A stretch of DNA of 64,000 nucleotides from Streptomyces viridiviolaceus (GTDB lineage: Bacteria > Actinomycetota > Actinomycetes > Streptomycetales > Streptomycetaceae), in assembly GCF_014650995.1 (NCBI RefSeq), contig NZ_BMWA01000003.1, forward strand, positions 310,001 to 374,000. The letters are read 5' to 3'. Below, one piece after another: positions 15,886 through 23,137 of this stretch. Positions within the stretch are counted from its first letter, which is position 1; each line of letters opens with the position of its first letter. The translations under genes were made by a program, and so were the position numbers. The notes below the pieces were generated by a model that had not been told where the DNA came from, made no database searches, and saw only the letters and a program-made list of their open reading frames with translations.

Positions 15886-17171
15886 GAGTGGATGGACTCC
15901 CTGTGCTCGGTGGGCTCGACGTGCTGTGTTGTCCGGGCCGCCTCGGCGCCACAGCCCGTGTCGAGCGGCTGACCGTGCTCAGCGCCGCGGGCCGTGGCGG
16001 CCCCGGGCGCTCGGGACGGGCGCGTCCGTTGCGTGGCGGACCACGTGCCGAGCAGGTCGCGGTAGACGCCCGCGACCTGCTCGGCGGTGTGTCGTACGTC
16101 GTGGAGGGCGAGCACGTGCCGACGCCCCCGGTCGCCGAGGGACTCGCGCAGCGGCGGGTCGAGCAGCAGCGCGGCGACGGCCTCGGCCAGCTCCCCCGGG
16201 TCCTCCGGCCGGACCAGGCACCGGTCGGTGAGTGAGGGCGGCAGGCTCTCGCGGGCGCCGTCGACGTCCGTGATCACCACCGGCCGTCCGCAGGCCATCG
16301 CCTCCAGCGGGGCCAGCGCCATGCCCTCCCAGCGGGACGGCAGGACGACGAGATCGGCGGCCTGGTACCAGAGCGCGGCGTCGGCGACGGCTCCCGCGAA
16401 CAGCACGGACCCGGGGGCGCCCTCGCGCAGCCGGGCGAGGTCCGGCCCGTCGCCGACCAGGACGAGACGGGCGTCGGGCACCCTGTCCACGACGGCGTCC
16501 CAGGCCCGCAGCAGGAGGTCCTGCCCCTTCTGCCGGCACAGCCGCCCCACGCAGACCGCGAGCGGCGTTTGCGGGCGGACGCCGGCGAGCGGTGCGAGTC
16601 CCGCCCGTACGGTGCCGGCGGCGGCCGGGTGGTAGTGCTCGGGGTCGACGCCGTTGGGGACGACCGTCCAGCGGCCGGTGATCCCGGCGTCGACGCCGGT
16701 CGCGCGTTCCGCCTCGCTCACGCACACCGTCCGCGTGGCCCAGCGCGCCCCCCACCGCTCCCACACGAGCGCGGCAGCCGCGGTCGCCCCGCCGACCGCC
16801 TCGAACGACCAGGCGTGCGGCTGGAAGACCGTCGGGATCCGGCCGCGCACCGCCAGCCGCCCGGCGAGTCCGGCCTTCGCGCTGTGCGCGTGCACCAGAT
16901 CGGGGCGCACCTCGTCGATCAGCCGGGCGAGCTGCCGAACCTCCCGCACGAGCGACGGACCCGGCGACCGTGTCGCCTGCCAGTGCCGCACGTGCGCGCC
17001 GAGTGCCCGCAGCCGGGTGGTGAGCGCGCTGTCCGGGCAGGCGGCGGTGACGTGCAGGCCGTCCGCCAGCTGTGCCCGGACCAGATCGGTCACGACGCGT
17101 GCGACCCCGCCGTCCACCGGTTGGGTGAGGTGCAGGACCCGCGGCCGGCGGCCGACGGGTGACGGGACCAT
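15882..17171 (-). CDS. GT4-family glycosyltransferase, first gene of the exopolysaccharide operon
   Basis: 429 residues from the ATG at 17171 (MVPSPVGRR); GAGGAA lies 10 bases upstream and also serves the GTG at 17177, the main alternative. N-terminal motif LTQPVDGGVARVV, then HAHSAKAGLAGR; the C-terminal domain has VPNGVDPEHY, VGRLCRQKGQD and SRWEGMALAPLEAMACG (EX7E). GT-B fold, cytoplasmic, retaining. The C-terminal ~40 residues are a hydrophilic tail. A 49-bp gap separates it from the secreted-protein gene upstream on the same strand, so transcription may begin either there or further upstream. Confidence 0.87.
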   Translation of the reverse strand: MVPSPVGRRPRVLHLTQPVDGGVARVVTDLVRAQLADGLHVTAACPDSALTTRLRALGAHVRHWQATRSPGPSLVREVRQLARLIDEVRPDLVHAHSAKAGLAGRLAVRGRIPTVFQPHAWSFEAVGGATAAAALVWERWGARWATRTVCVSEAERATGVDAGITGRWTVVPNGVDPEHYHPAAAGTVRAGLAPLAGVRPQTPLAVCVGRLCRQKGQDLLLRAWDAVVDRVPDARLVLVGDGPDLARLREGAPGSVLFAGAVADAALWYQAADLVVLPSRWEGMALAPLEAMACGRPVVITDVDGARESLPPSLTDRCLVRPEDPGELAEAVAALLLDPPLRESLGDRGRRHVLALHDVRHTAEQVAGVYRDLLGTWSATQRTRPSRAPGAATARGAEHGQPLDTGCGAEAARTTQHVEPTEHRESIHS

Positions 17172-17220
17172 GGGCACGATTTCCTCGCTCACGAAGACGC
17201 TCTGGACGGCAGGGGCGCGT

Positions 17221-18315
17221 TCACTGCCGGGCGTCGACCGCGGCGAAGAGCACGCCGGCCCACGCCCCGTCCCGCGCGGAAGCGAGCCGGAAGGTCGCCT
17301 CGTCACCGGCGTGCGGCAGGCCTCCCGCGAGGTCGAACACGTCGGAGTCGTAGCCGAGGGTGTTGGCGTACGCCGGCACACGCGCCCCGGAACTCGACCC
17401 GGGCCCGCTGATGGTGGAGTTCAGGACGTCGTCGCGGGAGTTGCCGGGACCGGTGAGCGGAATGGAACCGGACCTGGATCCGCTGGTCACGGTGAGCGAG
17501 TCGCCGCTGTTGCCGCGGTCGCCGTCGTAGGCCACCAGGCCCACGCTGCCTTTTGCGTCCGCGGGGAAGCGGGCGCCACGCAGCCGGAGTTCCGCCGCCT
17601 CGGAACGCAGCGGTACGAAGCCGTCCCAGAGCGCGAGGTGCCGCAGCGGCTGCGCGACGTTCTCGTAGGCCACCACCAGCGTCCAGCCGCCCCAGGCCCC
17701 GGCCGCCGACCGGCCGGCGGCCACGTTGACCTGCGCCACGGTGTACATGCCCGGACCGCTCTGCTGCACCAGCCCCGTCACGTCCGCCGAGGCCTGGAAG
17801 GCGTCCACGTTGTCGGTCACGCGGTGTCCGACGACCGTGTCCGCGAGGATCTCCTTGTACTCACCGCCGGGTTCGGCGACCAGCACCCGCCCGTTGTCCT
17901 CGGACGGCTTCTGCTCGCCCACGCGCAGGTTGCCGCCCCAGTACAGGCGCGCGTACGTCACCTGGGAGCCCTCGGGCAGGCGGACCTCCGCGCGGGAGGA
18001 GTTGTAGGTGTTCGGGTCACGGTCGACGTCGATGTAGAACATGTCGAAGTCGCCGTTGACCCCGGCGCTGCCCGACTGCACGCCCTCGCACGAGGACTGA
18101 CTCGGGCGGCAGCTGATGGAGGAGTTGGCCGCGCGCACGATGCCACCGTGCTGGAGTGCGGCGAACCGCTGGGCGAACGCGAGGCTCTCCGCCTCGGGCG
18201 CGGGCGCGGCGGCCGCCGCGGCGGCCGCCGGGGATCCGGCGGATGTCCACATCGTGGCGAGGGCGAGGACGCCCACCGTCGCACGGCGGAGCCACTGACC
18301 AGGGGAATGGCGCAT
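17221..18315 (-). CDS. Secreted protein, beta-sandwich-like, unknown function
   Basis: 364 residues from ATG 18315; GAAAGG lies about 14 bases upstream. A clear signal peptide (WLRRATVGVLALATMWTSAGSPAAAAA) is followed by a mature domain rich in beta-type sequence: SQVTYARLYWGGNL, ADVTGLVQQSGPGMYTVAQVN, AWGGWTLVVAYEN and LALWDGF. The YARLYWGG / GWTLVVAYEN pattern recurs in large Gram-positive surface proteins, where such domains are structural. Two cysteines early in the mature part (SCRPSQSSC) could form a disulphide. No sortase motif. Its place at the head of the polysaccharide operon suggests a matrix or surface role; function not known. Confidence 0.75.
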   Translation of the reverse strand: MRHSPGQWLRRATVGVLALATMWTSAGSPAAAAAAAAPAPEAESLAFAQRFAALQHGGIVRAANSSISCRPSQSSCEGVQSGSAGVNGDFDMFYIDVDRDPNTYNSSRAEVRLPEGSQVTYARLYWGGNLRVGEQKPSEDNGRVLVAEPGGEYKEILADTVVGHRVTDNVDAFQASADVTGLVQQSGPGMYTVAQVNVAAGRSAAGAWGGWTLVVAYENVAQPLRHLALWDGFVPLRSEAAELRLRGARFPADAKGSVGLVAYDGDRGNSGDSLTVTSGSRSGSIPLTGPGNSRDDVLNSTISGPGSSSGARVPAYANTLGYDSDVFDLAGGLPHAGDEATFRLASARDGAWAGVLFAAVDARQ

Positions 18316-18630
18316 GACCGTCGGTGCCCTTTCGGAACAGGGGAGTGGTGGCACGCAGCGGCACGCGTGCGGTGCATATGCCTGTCGAGGTGCGTCAGGC
18401 GGTTCGCAACTCTAGTCATAAAGCGGGCGAAGTCACCGAAAGTCGGGCATATCAAAGAATGTGTTGGAACCGTGAAGGCCCGTTCGGCGGCCTCGACGTG
18501 ACGACTCATCAGGTATGCCGGGCCAGCAGGGTGAAAGTAGTACCGCGAACGGCGCCTGATCGCTTGCGGGGTGCGAGGGGTGGATTCACGGTGGGTTTCG
18601 ACCTCCGACCTCCGTTCGAAAGGAACCCCC
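18316..18630. other. Divergent intergenic region
   Basis: 315 bases between two divergently transcribed secreted-protein genes. It is locally A/T-richer than the surrounding genes (18410-18470, with CATAAAG and CATATCAAAGAATG), as expected of promoters for both directions. No ORF, hairpin or sigma consensus convinced me. Confidence 0.5.
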
Positions 18631-19359
18631 ATGCGCGCTCTTCCCGCACGGCGCATCGCGCTCGGTGCACTGTGCGCCGTCCTCCTGGCCGGGATCACCG
18701 GCCCCACCGCCATGGCGACCGACGCGGCTCGCGAGCACAGCCGTGCGACGTCGCCCGACGCGCTGCTCGTGCAGGTAGGCCACCTCGACACGCGCGAGGG
18801 CGACCTCGCCCCGGTCGTCGACCTGCTGAACGCCGTCCTCACGGCGGACAACGGCCAACTACCCCCGGCCGAGGCCCGAAGACTGGGCGAGGCCGCGAAG
18901 AAGGCCGTGGACGAGGAGGCCGCGCAGAAGGCCGTGGACGAGGAGGCCGCGCAGGGCCCCGCGAGGGGCGCCGTCAAGGCTCCGGCCGCCACGGCCACGC
19001 CGTCGGCATCGGCCGCGCCGTCGGCATCTGCGTCGGCCACCCCCGAGGCCGACCTCGCGGACGACCCGCTGGACACCGTTCAGAAGGCCCTCGACGAGCT
19101 GCTGGACCTGCTTCTGCCCGAGGGTGAGGACGCCGACCTGGAGCTTCCCTCGCTCGACGACGTGCTGACCGAGGTGGACGAGCTCCTCGACGCGCTGAAC
19201 GACAGCGCCTCCCAGACGTCGGTCGTGGTCACTCGGACGACGGCGTCCGACGCGTCCCCGTCACCGTCGGCGTCCGCCGGCACGCTCCCTCTGTTCCCCG
19301 GTATCACCGCCCTCACCCCGCTCACCCCGCTGACGGCGGTGCTGCTGCCGGCCTCGTGA
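18631..19359 (+). CDS. Secreted protein with acidic helical segments, unknown function
   Basis: 242 residues from ATG 18631 behind GAAAGGA. Signal peptide RRIALGALCAVLLAGITGPTAMA. The mature part contains LLVQVGHLDTREGDLAP, an exact nine-residue duplication (KAVDEEAAQ twice, ~91-108), an Ala/Ser/Thr/Pro linker (ATATPSASAAPSASASATP), then strongly acidic leucine-rich helices (VQKALDELLDLLLPEGED, LDDVLTEVDELLDALN), and a hydrophobic C-terminus (LTPLTPLTAVLLPAS). No cysteine in the mature region, no sortase motif. The amphipathic acidic helices could drive self-association. I do not recognise the family. Confidence 0.75.
   Translation: MRALPARRIALGALCAVLLAGITGPTAMATDAAREHSRATSPDALLVQVGHLDTREGDLAPVVDLLNAVLTADNGQLPPAEARRLGEAAKKAVDEEAAQKAVDEEAAQGPARGAVKAPAATATPSASAAPSASASATPEADLADDPLDTVQKALDELLDLLLPEGEDADLELPSLDDVLTEVDELLDALNDSASQTSVVVTRTTASDASPSPSASAGTLPLFPGITALTPLTPLTAVLLPAS
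18901..18954 (+). repeat. Exact 27-bp tandem duplication inside the secreted-protein gene
   Basis: 18901-18927 and 18928-18954 are identical and encode KAVDEEAAQ twice. Identity at the DNA level points to a recent slippage event. Confidence 0.9.
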
Positions 19360-19417
19360 GCCTCTCGCGGCACGTCTCCCGCCGGTCCGCCACCGGGGAC
19401 CGGTAGCCCAGAGTTCT

Positions 19418-19436
19418 CATATGAGGACTTATCAAT
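19418..19436 (+). promoter_or_regulatory. Second CATATGA-N7-TCAAT motif
   Basis: CATATGA (19418-19424) and TCAAT (19432-19436) have the same spacing as the copy at 7388-7406. It lies 94 bases before the ATG of the 85-residue secreted protein. Function unknown. Confidence 0.35.
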
Positions 19437-19530
19437 CTTCGGTCCCCCGGTTTCCGCTCCGGCCGGGGATCGTTGGGCACGGCGACAGACTGACCTCCGG
19501 TGACCTCGCGTCGCCGAAGAAAGGAACACG

Positions 19531-19788
19531 ATGAAGTCCCTGAAGGCTGCCGCCGTCATTGCCGGATCCCTGATCGCCGCCGGCGCCGCCGCCCCCGCGC
19601 ACGCCCAGGAGACCGAGCTGGCGTCCACCGGCCTCGACACCGGTCTGCGTACCGCGCTCCCCTTCGAGCTGTGGTCGCAGCAGGAGGACACCGACAGCGA
19701 CGGCCCGCTGCTGCACACGACGAAGGACGCGGCGGCCGCCCTGAACGAGGCCAAGCCGGTGCACGGTGACCTGGGGCTGCACGCCTGA
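19531..19788 (+). CDS. Small secreted protein, unknown function
   Basis: 85 residues from ATG 19531 with AAGAAAGGAA upstream. Signal peptide MKSLKAAAVIAGSLIAAGAAAPAHA|QE; the mature peptide is ~60 residues, acidic, without cysteine, and contains STGLDTGLRTALPFELWSQQ and HTTKDAAAALNEAKP. Followed 14 bases later by a strong terminator, so it is a single-gene unit. No family recognised. Confidence 0.72.
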   Translation: MKSLKAAAVIAGSLIAAGAAAPAHAQETELASTGLDTGLRTALPFELWSQQEDTDSDGPLLHTTKDAAAALNEAKPVHGDLGLHA

Positions 19789-19802
19789 GCCCACGCCGTT
19801 CG

Positions 19803-19838
19803 AAAGTCGGCCCTCGGGAAGACCCGAGGGCCGACTTT
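19803..19838 (+). terminator. Strong terminator after the 85-residue gene
   Basis: A perfect 16-bp stem (19803-19818 with 19823-19838), loop AAGA, ending in a T run (TTTT at 19836-19839). Confidence 0.88.
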
Positions 19839-19949
19839 TGCGTGCGCCCTGCGCCGGCCGTGGGCTTCACCGTCCTGGCCCCGTGCTGGTGACCGTGCGA
19901 GGCGTCCGTCGGTTACGGCTACCGACAACCGCACGGACAAGGAGGAACC

Positions 19950-20414
19950 ATGATCATCAGCAGGCGCGGGGCACCGGTGGGTGCCGGGGGCGGAACACCG
20001 GACGCGGCGCCGCCGGGACCGGCGGACAGGACACGGCGGGACCTGGCGCGCGGCCTGCGCGCCTGCGCGCTCGCCGCCCTCGCCCCGGCGCTCGCCGCCT
20101 TCCGCCCGGCCCACCCCCGTCCCGGCACGGGCTTCGACGTGACCCATGGCGGCCGTCGCATCCGAGGTGTGCGGACGTCCGGGAGCGGCGCCTTCGAGGA
20201 CGGCCGGTGGCACGTCACGGTGGACGGCCGGCCCCTGCACCTGATGCGCCGCGCCGACGGCACCTGGCTGAGCATGGTCGACCACTACTGCTCGTACCCG
20301 ACACCGCTCGAAGCCGCCCGCGCCGCCGTCGACGTTCTCGGCCCCGGCGTGCGGCTGCGCGCCGCACAGGCCGCGGACCGGCACGAGGGAGGCATGCATG
20401 ACGTACGTGCGTAA
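19950..20414 (+). CDS. melC1: Tyrosinase co-factor/copper chaperone, MelC1 type
   Basis: 154 residues from ATG 19950 behind AAGGAGGAA. The leader contains a twin-arginine motif (TRRDLARG) before a hydrophobic stretch (ACALAALAPALAAF), so the protein and its bound tyrosinase are likely exported by Tat. The C-terminal domain matches MelC1: GRRIRGV, VTVDGRPLHLMRRADGTWLSMVDHY and PTPLEAARAAVDVL. MelC1 forms a complex with apo-tyrosinase, delivers copper and carries it through the membrane. The His-rich segment seen in many MelC1 proteins is absent here. It overlaps the tyrosinase start by 17 bp. The sequence could equally be the melD1 paralogue. Confidence 0.88.
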   Translation: MIISRRGAPVGAGGGTPDAAPPGPADRTRRDLARGLRACALAALAPALAAFRPAHPRPGTGFDVTHGGRRIRGVRTSGSGAFEDGRWHVTVDGRPLHLMRRADGTWLSMVDHYCSYPTPLEAARAAVDVLGPGVRLRAAQAADRHEGGMHDVRA

Positions 20415-21264
20415 GGACGCCGCCACGCTCACGGGGACCGAGAAGCGCCGGTTCGTGAACGCCCTGCTGGAGGTAAAACGGCGGGGCGAGTACGACGAGT
20501 TCGTGCGGATGCACATCGCCTACAACGCCGCCGACGGCGAGCGCGGACTGCGCGCCGCGCACATGACCCCGTCCTTCCTGCCCTGGCACCGCCGCCTCCT
20601 GCTCGATCTGGAGAACGCCCTGCGCCGGGTGGACTCCTCGGTGACGATCCCGTACTGGGACTGGACCCGGGACCGCACCACCACCTCCGCGCCCTGGACG
20701 GCCGACCTCATGGGCGGCAACGGGCGCCGCTCCGACCGCCAGGTGACGACGGGTCCGTTCGCCCATCGGGAGGGCAACTGGCCCATCAGGGTGGGCGTCA
20801 CCGACGAGGGGTTCCTCACCCGGGACCTCGGCCGTCGCAGCGACCCGATCGACCTGCCCACGAAGAGCGACCTGGACTGGGCGCTGAAGGACCCCGCCTA
20901 CGACGTGTCGCCGTGGGACTCGACGGTCGCGCGAGGTTTCCGCAACAAGCTGGAGGGCTGGGGCCCGGGCCGGGGCAGAGCCTCCTGGCGCAACCACAAC
21001 CGGGTGCACCGCTGGGTCGGCGGGGCCATGCTCGGCGCCGCGGCCGTCAACGACCCCGTCTTCTGGCTGCACCACGCCTTCGTCGACCTGCAGTGGCACC
21101 GCTGGCAGCGCCGGCACCGCCGGGCCGCCTACCTTCCCGCCGCACCGCCGGCCCGCGACGACGCCCAGCACGGCCGGGTCGTGGCACGCCACGAGAAGCT
21201 CCCACCGTGGGACGTGACACCGGGCGAGCTGGAGGACGTGGGCCGGATCTACCGGTACGCGTGA
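20398..21264 (+). CDS. melC2: Tyrosinase (type 3 copper monophenol monooxygenase)
   Basis: 288 residues from ATG 20398 with GGAGG just upstream, inside the melC1 end. All six copper ligands are visible: CuA at FVRMHIAYN, AAHMTPSFLPWHRR (two His), and CuB at NHNRVHRW (two His) and FWLHHAF. PYWDWTRDR and NDPVFWLHHAF are family signatures. It lacks its own signal peptide and relies on MelC1. It oxidises tyrosine to dopaquinone, leading to melanin. Compared with MelC2 the first copper motif is MHIAYN, not THNAFI, suggesting the MelD2-type paralogue. Confidence 0.92.
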   Translation: MTYVRKDAATLTGTEKRRFVNALLEVKRRGEYDEFVRMHIAYNAADGERGLRAAHMTPSFLPWHRRLLLDLENALRRVDSSVTIPYWDWTRDRTTTSAPWTADLMGGNGRRSDRQVTTGPFAHREGNWPIRVGVTDEGFLTRDLGRRSDPIDLPTKSDLDWALKDPAYDVSPWDSTVARGFRNKLEGWGPGRGRASWRNHNRVHRWVGGAMLGAAAVNDPVFWLHHAFVDLQWHRWQRRHRRAAYLPAAPPARDDAQHGRVVARHEKLPPWDVTPGELEDVGRIYRYA

Positions 21265-21283
21265 GCTGACGCGGGTCCATGGA

Positions 21284-21315
21284 AGAGCCCCGGAGATCGG
21301 GGACGCCGGGGCTCT
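21284..21315 (+). terminator. Terminator after the tyrosinase operon
   Basis: A perfect 10-bp stem (21284-21293 with 21306-21315), 12-base loop, 20 bases after the tyrosinase stop. Confidence 0.7.
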
Positions 21316-21510
21316 CGGAGCGGTGCGACCGACGTCAGCGAGTGCGTTCCGCCGTCCGATGCAGGCACGGCAGGGGCCTGACCTGCATCTTCACGAAAAA
21401 GTTACCCATACCGGCGTTTCAGCTGTCGAAAGCCGCATGTCTCCCTTACGTTTGCCACTGTCAGTGACCGACCCACTACGGGTTGTGTCAACTCGAGAAA
21501 CGGAGAGGTA

Positions 21511-21774
21511 ATGCGCAAGCACCAGAAGGCCGCTGTCGTCATGGCCATGCTCGGCAGTGTCAGCTTCCTCGGCGCCGGTGTCAGCCACGCCGGTGACGAC
21601 CCGAAGTTCGAGCTGAACAACAAGCAGGCCACGACCTGTGCGCAGGACAACTCGACGCAGGGTCTCGTCAACATCGACGACGTCAACGTTGCGGTCGGCG
21701 CCCTCCTGGGCCTCGGCAACGTCGAGAACAGCGACACCCAGGCCGTGTCCTGCTCCTCGAACTTCGGCGGCTGA
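21511..21774 (+). CDS. Small secreted protein A1, rodlin-like motifs
   Basis: 87 residues from ATG 21511 behind GGAGAGG. Signal peptide MRKHQKAAVVMAMLGSVSFLGAGVSHA|GD. The mature part (~60 residues) has two cysteines (TTCAQDNSTQG and VSCSSNFGG) flanking LVNIDDVNVAVGALLGLGNVEN. CxDNSTQ and DVNVAVG also occur in rodlins as I recall them, in a different order, so a distant relation is possible but unproven. Unit of a duplicated pair with the B1 gene, separated by a hairpin. Confidence 0.75.
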   Translation: MRKHQKAAVVMAMLGSVSFLGAGVSHAGDDPKFELNNKQATTCAQDNSTQGLVNIDDVNVAVGALLGLGNVENSDTQAVSCSSNFGG

Positions 21775-21791
21775 TCACCGCCTGGTGATCT

Positions 21792-21839
21792 GGGTGGGTC
21801 CCGGGGCTCGGTTCATCTGTCCGAGCCCCGGGCCTGCCC
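21792..21839 (+). terminator. Hairpin between A1 and B1
   Basis: Core stem of 12 bp (21800-21811 with 21821-21832), 9-base loop, extended across a T bulge by 7 bp with two wobble pairs (21792-21798 with 21833-21839). It may end A1 transcription or attenuate read-through into B1. Copy 2 keeps the structure with compensatory changes. Confidence 0.7.
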
Positions 21840-21915
21840 GGTCGTCGGCCGGTCCAGGTGTTGGGAACGACTCCGCCGGTCAGCGGCGCGGGGTCGACCG
21901 TTAAGGAAAAGGTAG

Positions 21916-22194
21916 ATGTTCAAGTCGAAGAAGTTCGCAGCGGTGGCGGGGGTCGTGGGGGGCTTTGCCCTGATCGGCGCCGGCGCCGTCCAGGCCGTCG
22001 GTGCCGAGGGGCATGGCGCCTGTGGCAAGGACAGCAAGGGCAATGTCCGCTGCGTGCAGGTGAGGGAGTACCAGCTCCCGGCCGACAACCGCGGAAAGGT
22101 TCGCATCGACAACGACTCGAAGCTGGCCTGCTCCGGTTCGGGTGGCGAGGTCGCCTGCGTGAACGGCGCCGTCGTCCGCGGCGAGAAGTCCTGA
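21916..22194 (+). CDS. Small secreted four-cysteine protein B1
   Basis: 92 residues from ATG 21916 behind AAGGAAAAGG. Signal peptide MFKSKKFAAVAGVVGGFALIGAGAVQA. The mature part has four cysteines (GACGKDSKGNVRCVQ, LACSGSGGEVACVNG), consistent with two disulphides, and the segment GKVRIDNDSKL. Small (~60 mature residues), basic to neutral. Second gene of the duplicated cassette. Family not recognised. Confidence 0.75.
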   Translation: MFKSKKFAAVAGVVGGFALIGAGAVQAVGAEGHGACGKDSKGNVRCVQVREYQLPADNRGKVRIDNDSKLACSGSGGEVACVNGAVVRGEKS

Positions 22195-22347
22195 CCTCTC
22201 CGCCGGGCAAGCGCAGAAACTCCCTTTTTCCATAGATTCGCCCTGTTCGGCGTTTCAGCTAACAACTGCCGCATATGTCGCCCTACATTTGGCGACTGTA
22301 AGCGACCGGTTCATCACGAACCGTGTCAACACGAGAATGGAGAGGTA

Positions 22348-22614
22348 ATGCGCAAGTACCAGAAGGCCGCTGTCGTCATGGCCATGCTCGGTAGCGTCGG
22401 TTTCCTCGGTGCCGGTGTCAGCCACGCCGGTGACGGTCCGTCGGCGAAGCTGAACAACAACCAGACCACCAACTGCTCGCAGGACAACTCGAGGCAGGGT
22501 CTCATCAACATCGACGACGTCAACGTTGCGGTCGGCCTCCTGGGTCTCGGCAACATCGAGAACGACGACACGCAGGCCGTGACCTGCTCCTCGAACTTCG
22601 GGCTGGGCGGCTGA
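22348..22614 (+). CDS. Small secreted protein A2 (paralogue of A1)
   Basis: 88 residues from ATG 22348 with the same GGAGAGG site. Signal peptide nearly identical to A1 (MRKYQKAAVVMAMLGSVGF...). The mature part keeps both cysteines (TNCSQDNSRQG, VTCSSNFGLGG) and INIDDVNVAVGLLGLGNIEN. Divergence from A1 is concentrated just after the signal peptide (GPSAKLNNNQ against DPKFELNNKQ), so the core appears constrained. Confidence 0.75.
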   Translation: MRKYQKAAVVMAMLGSVGFLGAGVSHAGDGPSAKLNNNQTTNCSQDNSRQGLINIDDVNVAVGLLGLGNIENDDTQAVTCSSNFGLGG

Positions 22615-22631
22615 TCACCGCCAGATGTTCT

Positions 22632-22679
22632 GGGCAGGTCCCGGAGTTCGGTCCATGTGACCGAGTTCCGGGCCTGCCC
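22632..22679 (+). terminator. Hairpin between A2 and B2
   Basis: 22632-22638 pairs with 22673-22679 and, after a bulged T, 22640-22653 pairs with 22659-22672 with two wobble pairs. It matches the position and shape of the copy-1 hairpin. Confidence 0.7.
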
Positions 22680-22756
22680 GGTTCGTTGGCCGGTCCAGGT
22701 GTTCGGAACGACTCCGCCACTCAGTGGTGCGGGGTCGACCGTTAAGGAAAAGGTAG

Positions 22757-23029
22757 ATGTTCAAGTCGAAGAAGTTCGCAGCGGCGGCGGGAGTCCTGGG
22801 GAGCTTTGCTCTGATCGGCGCCGCTGCCGTCCAGGCCGTCGCTGCCGAGAATCCCGGCAACTGCGCCGAGGACCGCGCCGGCAACGTCCGCTGCGTGCAG
22901 AAGAGTGATTCCGAGATCACGACCGAGTACGGAAAGGTTCGCTTCGTCAACGACTCGGAGCTGACCTGTTCCGGTTCGGGCGAGGTCTCGTGCAAGAGCA
23001 GCGCCGTCGTCGGCGGCAAAAAGCCCTGA
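22757..23029 (+). CDS. Small secreted four-cysteine protein B2 (paralogue of B1)
   Basis: 90 residues from ATG 22757 with the same ribosome site as B1. Signal peptide MFKSKKFAAAAGVLGSFALIGAAAVQA. The four cysteines are kept (GNCAEDRAGNVRCVQ, LTCSGSGEVSC) as is GKVRFVNDSEL, while the middle loop differs (KSDSEITTEY against VREYQLPADN). A strong palindromic terminator follows. Confidence 0.75.
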   Translation: MFKSKKFAAAAGVLGSFALIGAAAVQAVAAENPGNCAEDRAGNVRCVQKSDSEITTEYGKVRFVNDSELTCSGSGEVSCKSSAVVGGKKP

Positions 23030-23089
23030 CCTCGGCCGAGGCGCCGTTGTTCACGTCGGCGGCCCGAGCGAGATCACCCGTGCAGCGGA

Positions 23090-23125
23090 GAGTGGCCGGG
23101 ACCCGGTACCGGGTCCCGGCCACTC
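23090..23125. terminator. 36-bp perfect palindrome between convergent genes
   Basis: 23090-23107 is the exact reverse complement of 23108-23125. It lies between the B2 gene (+) and the hydrolase gene (-) and should terminate in both directions. Confidence 0.85.
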
Positions 23126-23137
23126 GTCGTACGTCTG

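Larger units (their letters stand above)
21413..23029 (+). repeat. Tandem duplication of a two-gene cassette (~835 bp unit)
   Basis: Unit 1 (21413-22247) and unit 2 (22248 to ~23029) both start CGGCGTTTCAGCT and have the same order: conserved leader, A-type gene, hairpin, conserved spacer ending GTCGACCGTTAAGGAAAAGGTAG, B-type gene. Start codons are 837 bp (A) and 841 bp (B) apart. The copies have diverged in both coding and non-coding parts, so the duplication is not recent. Confidence 0.9.

Noticed and set aside
17172..17381. N-terminal extension of the GT4 gene to 17381
   Set aside because: The added ~70 residues are low-complexity and overlap the end of the upstream secreted-protein gene; a ribosome site lies before 17171.
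19080..20516. 478-codon minus-strand frame opposite the tyrosinase genes
   Set aside because: Shadow of the secreted-protein, terminator and melC1/melC2 region; crosses a strong terminator and has no start signal.
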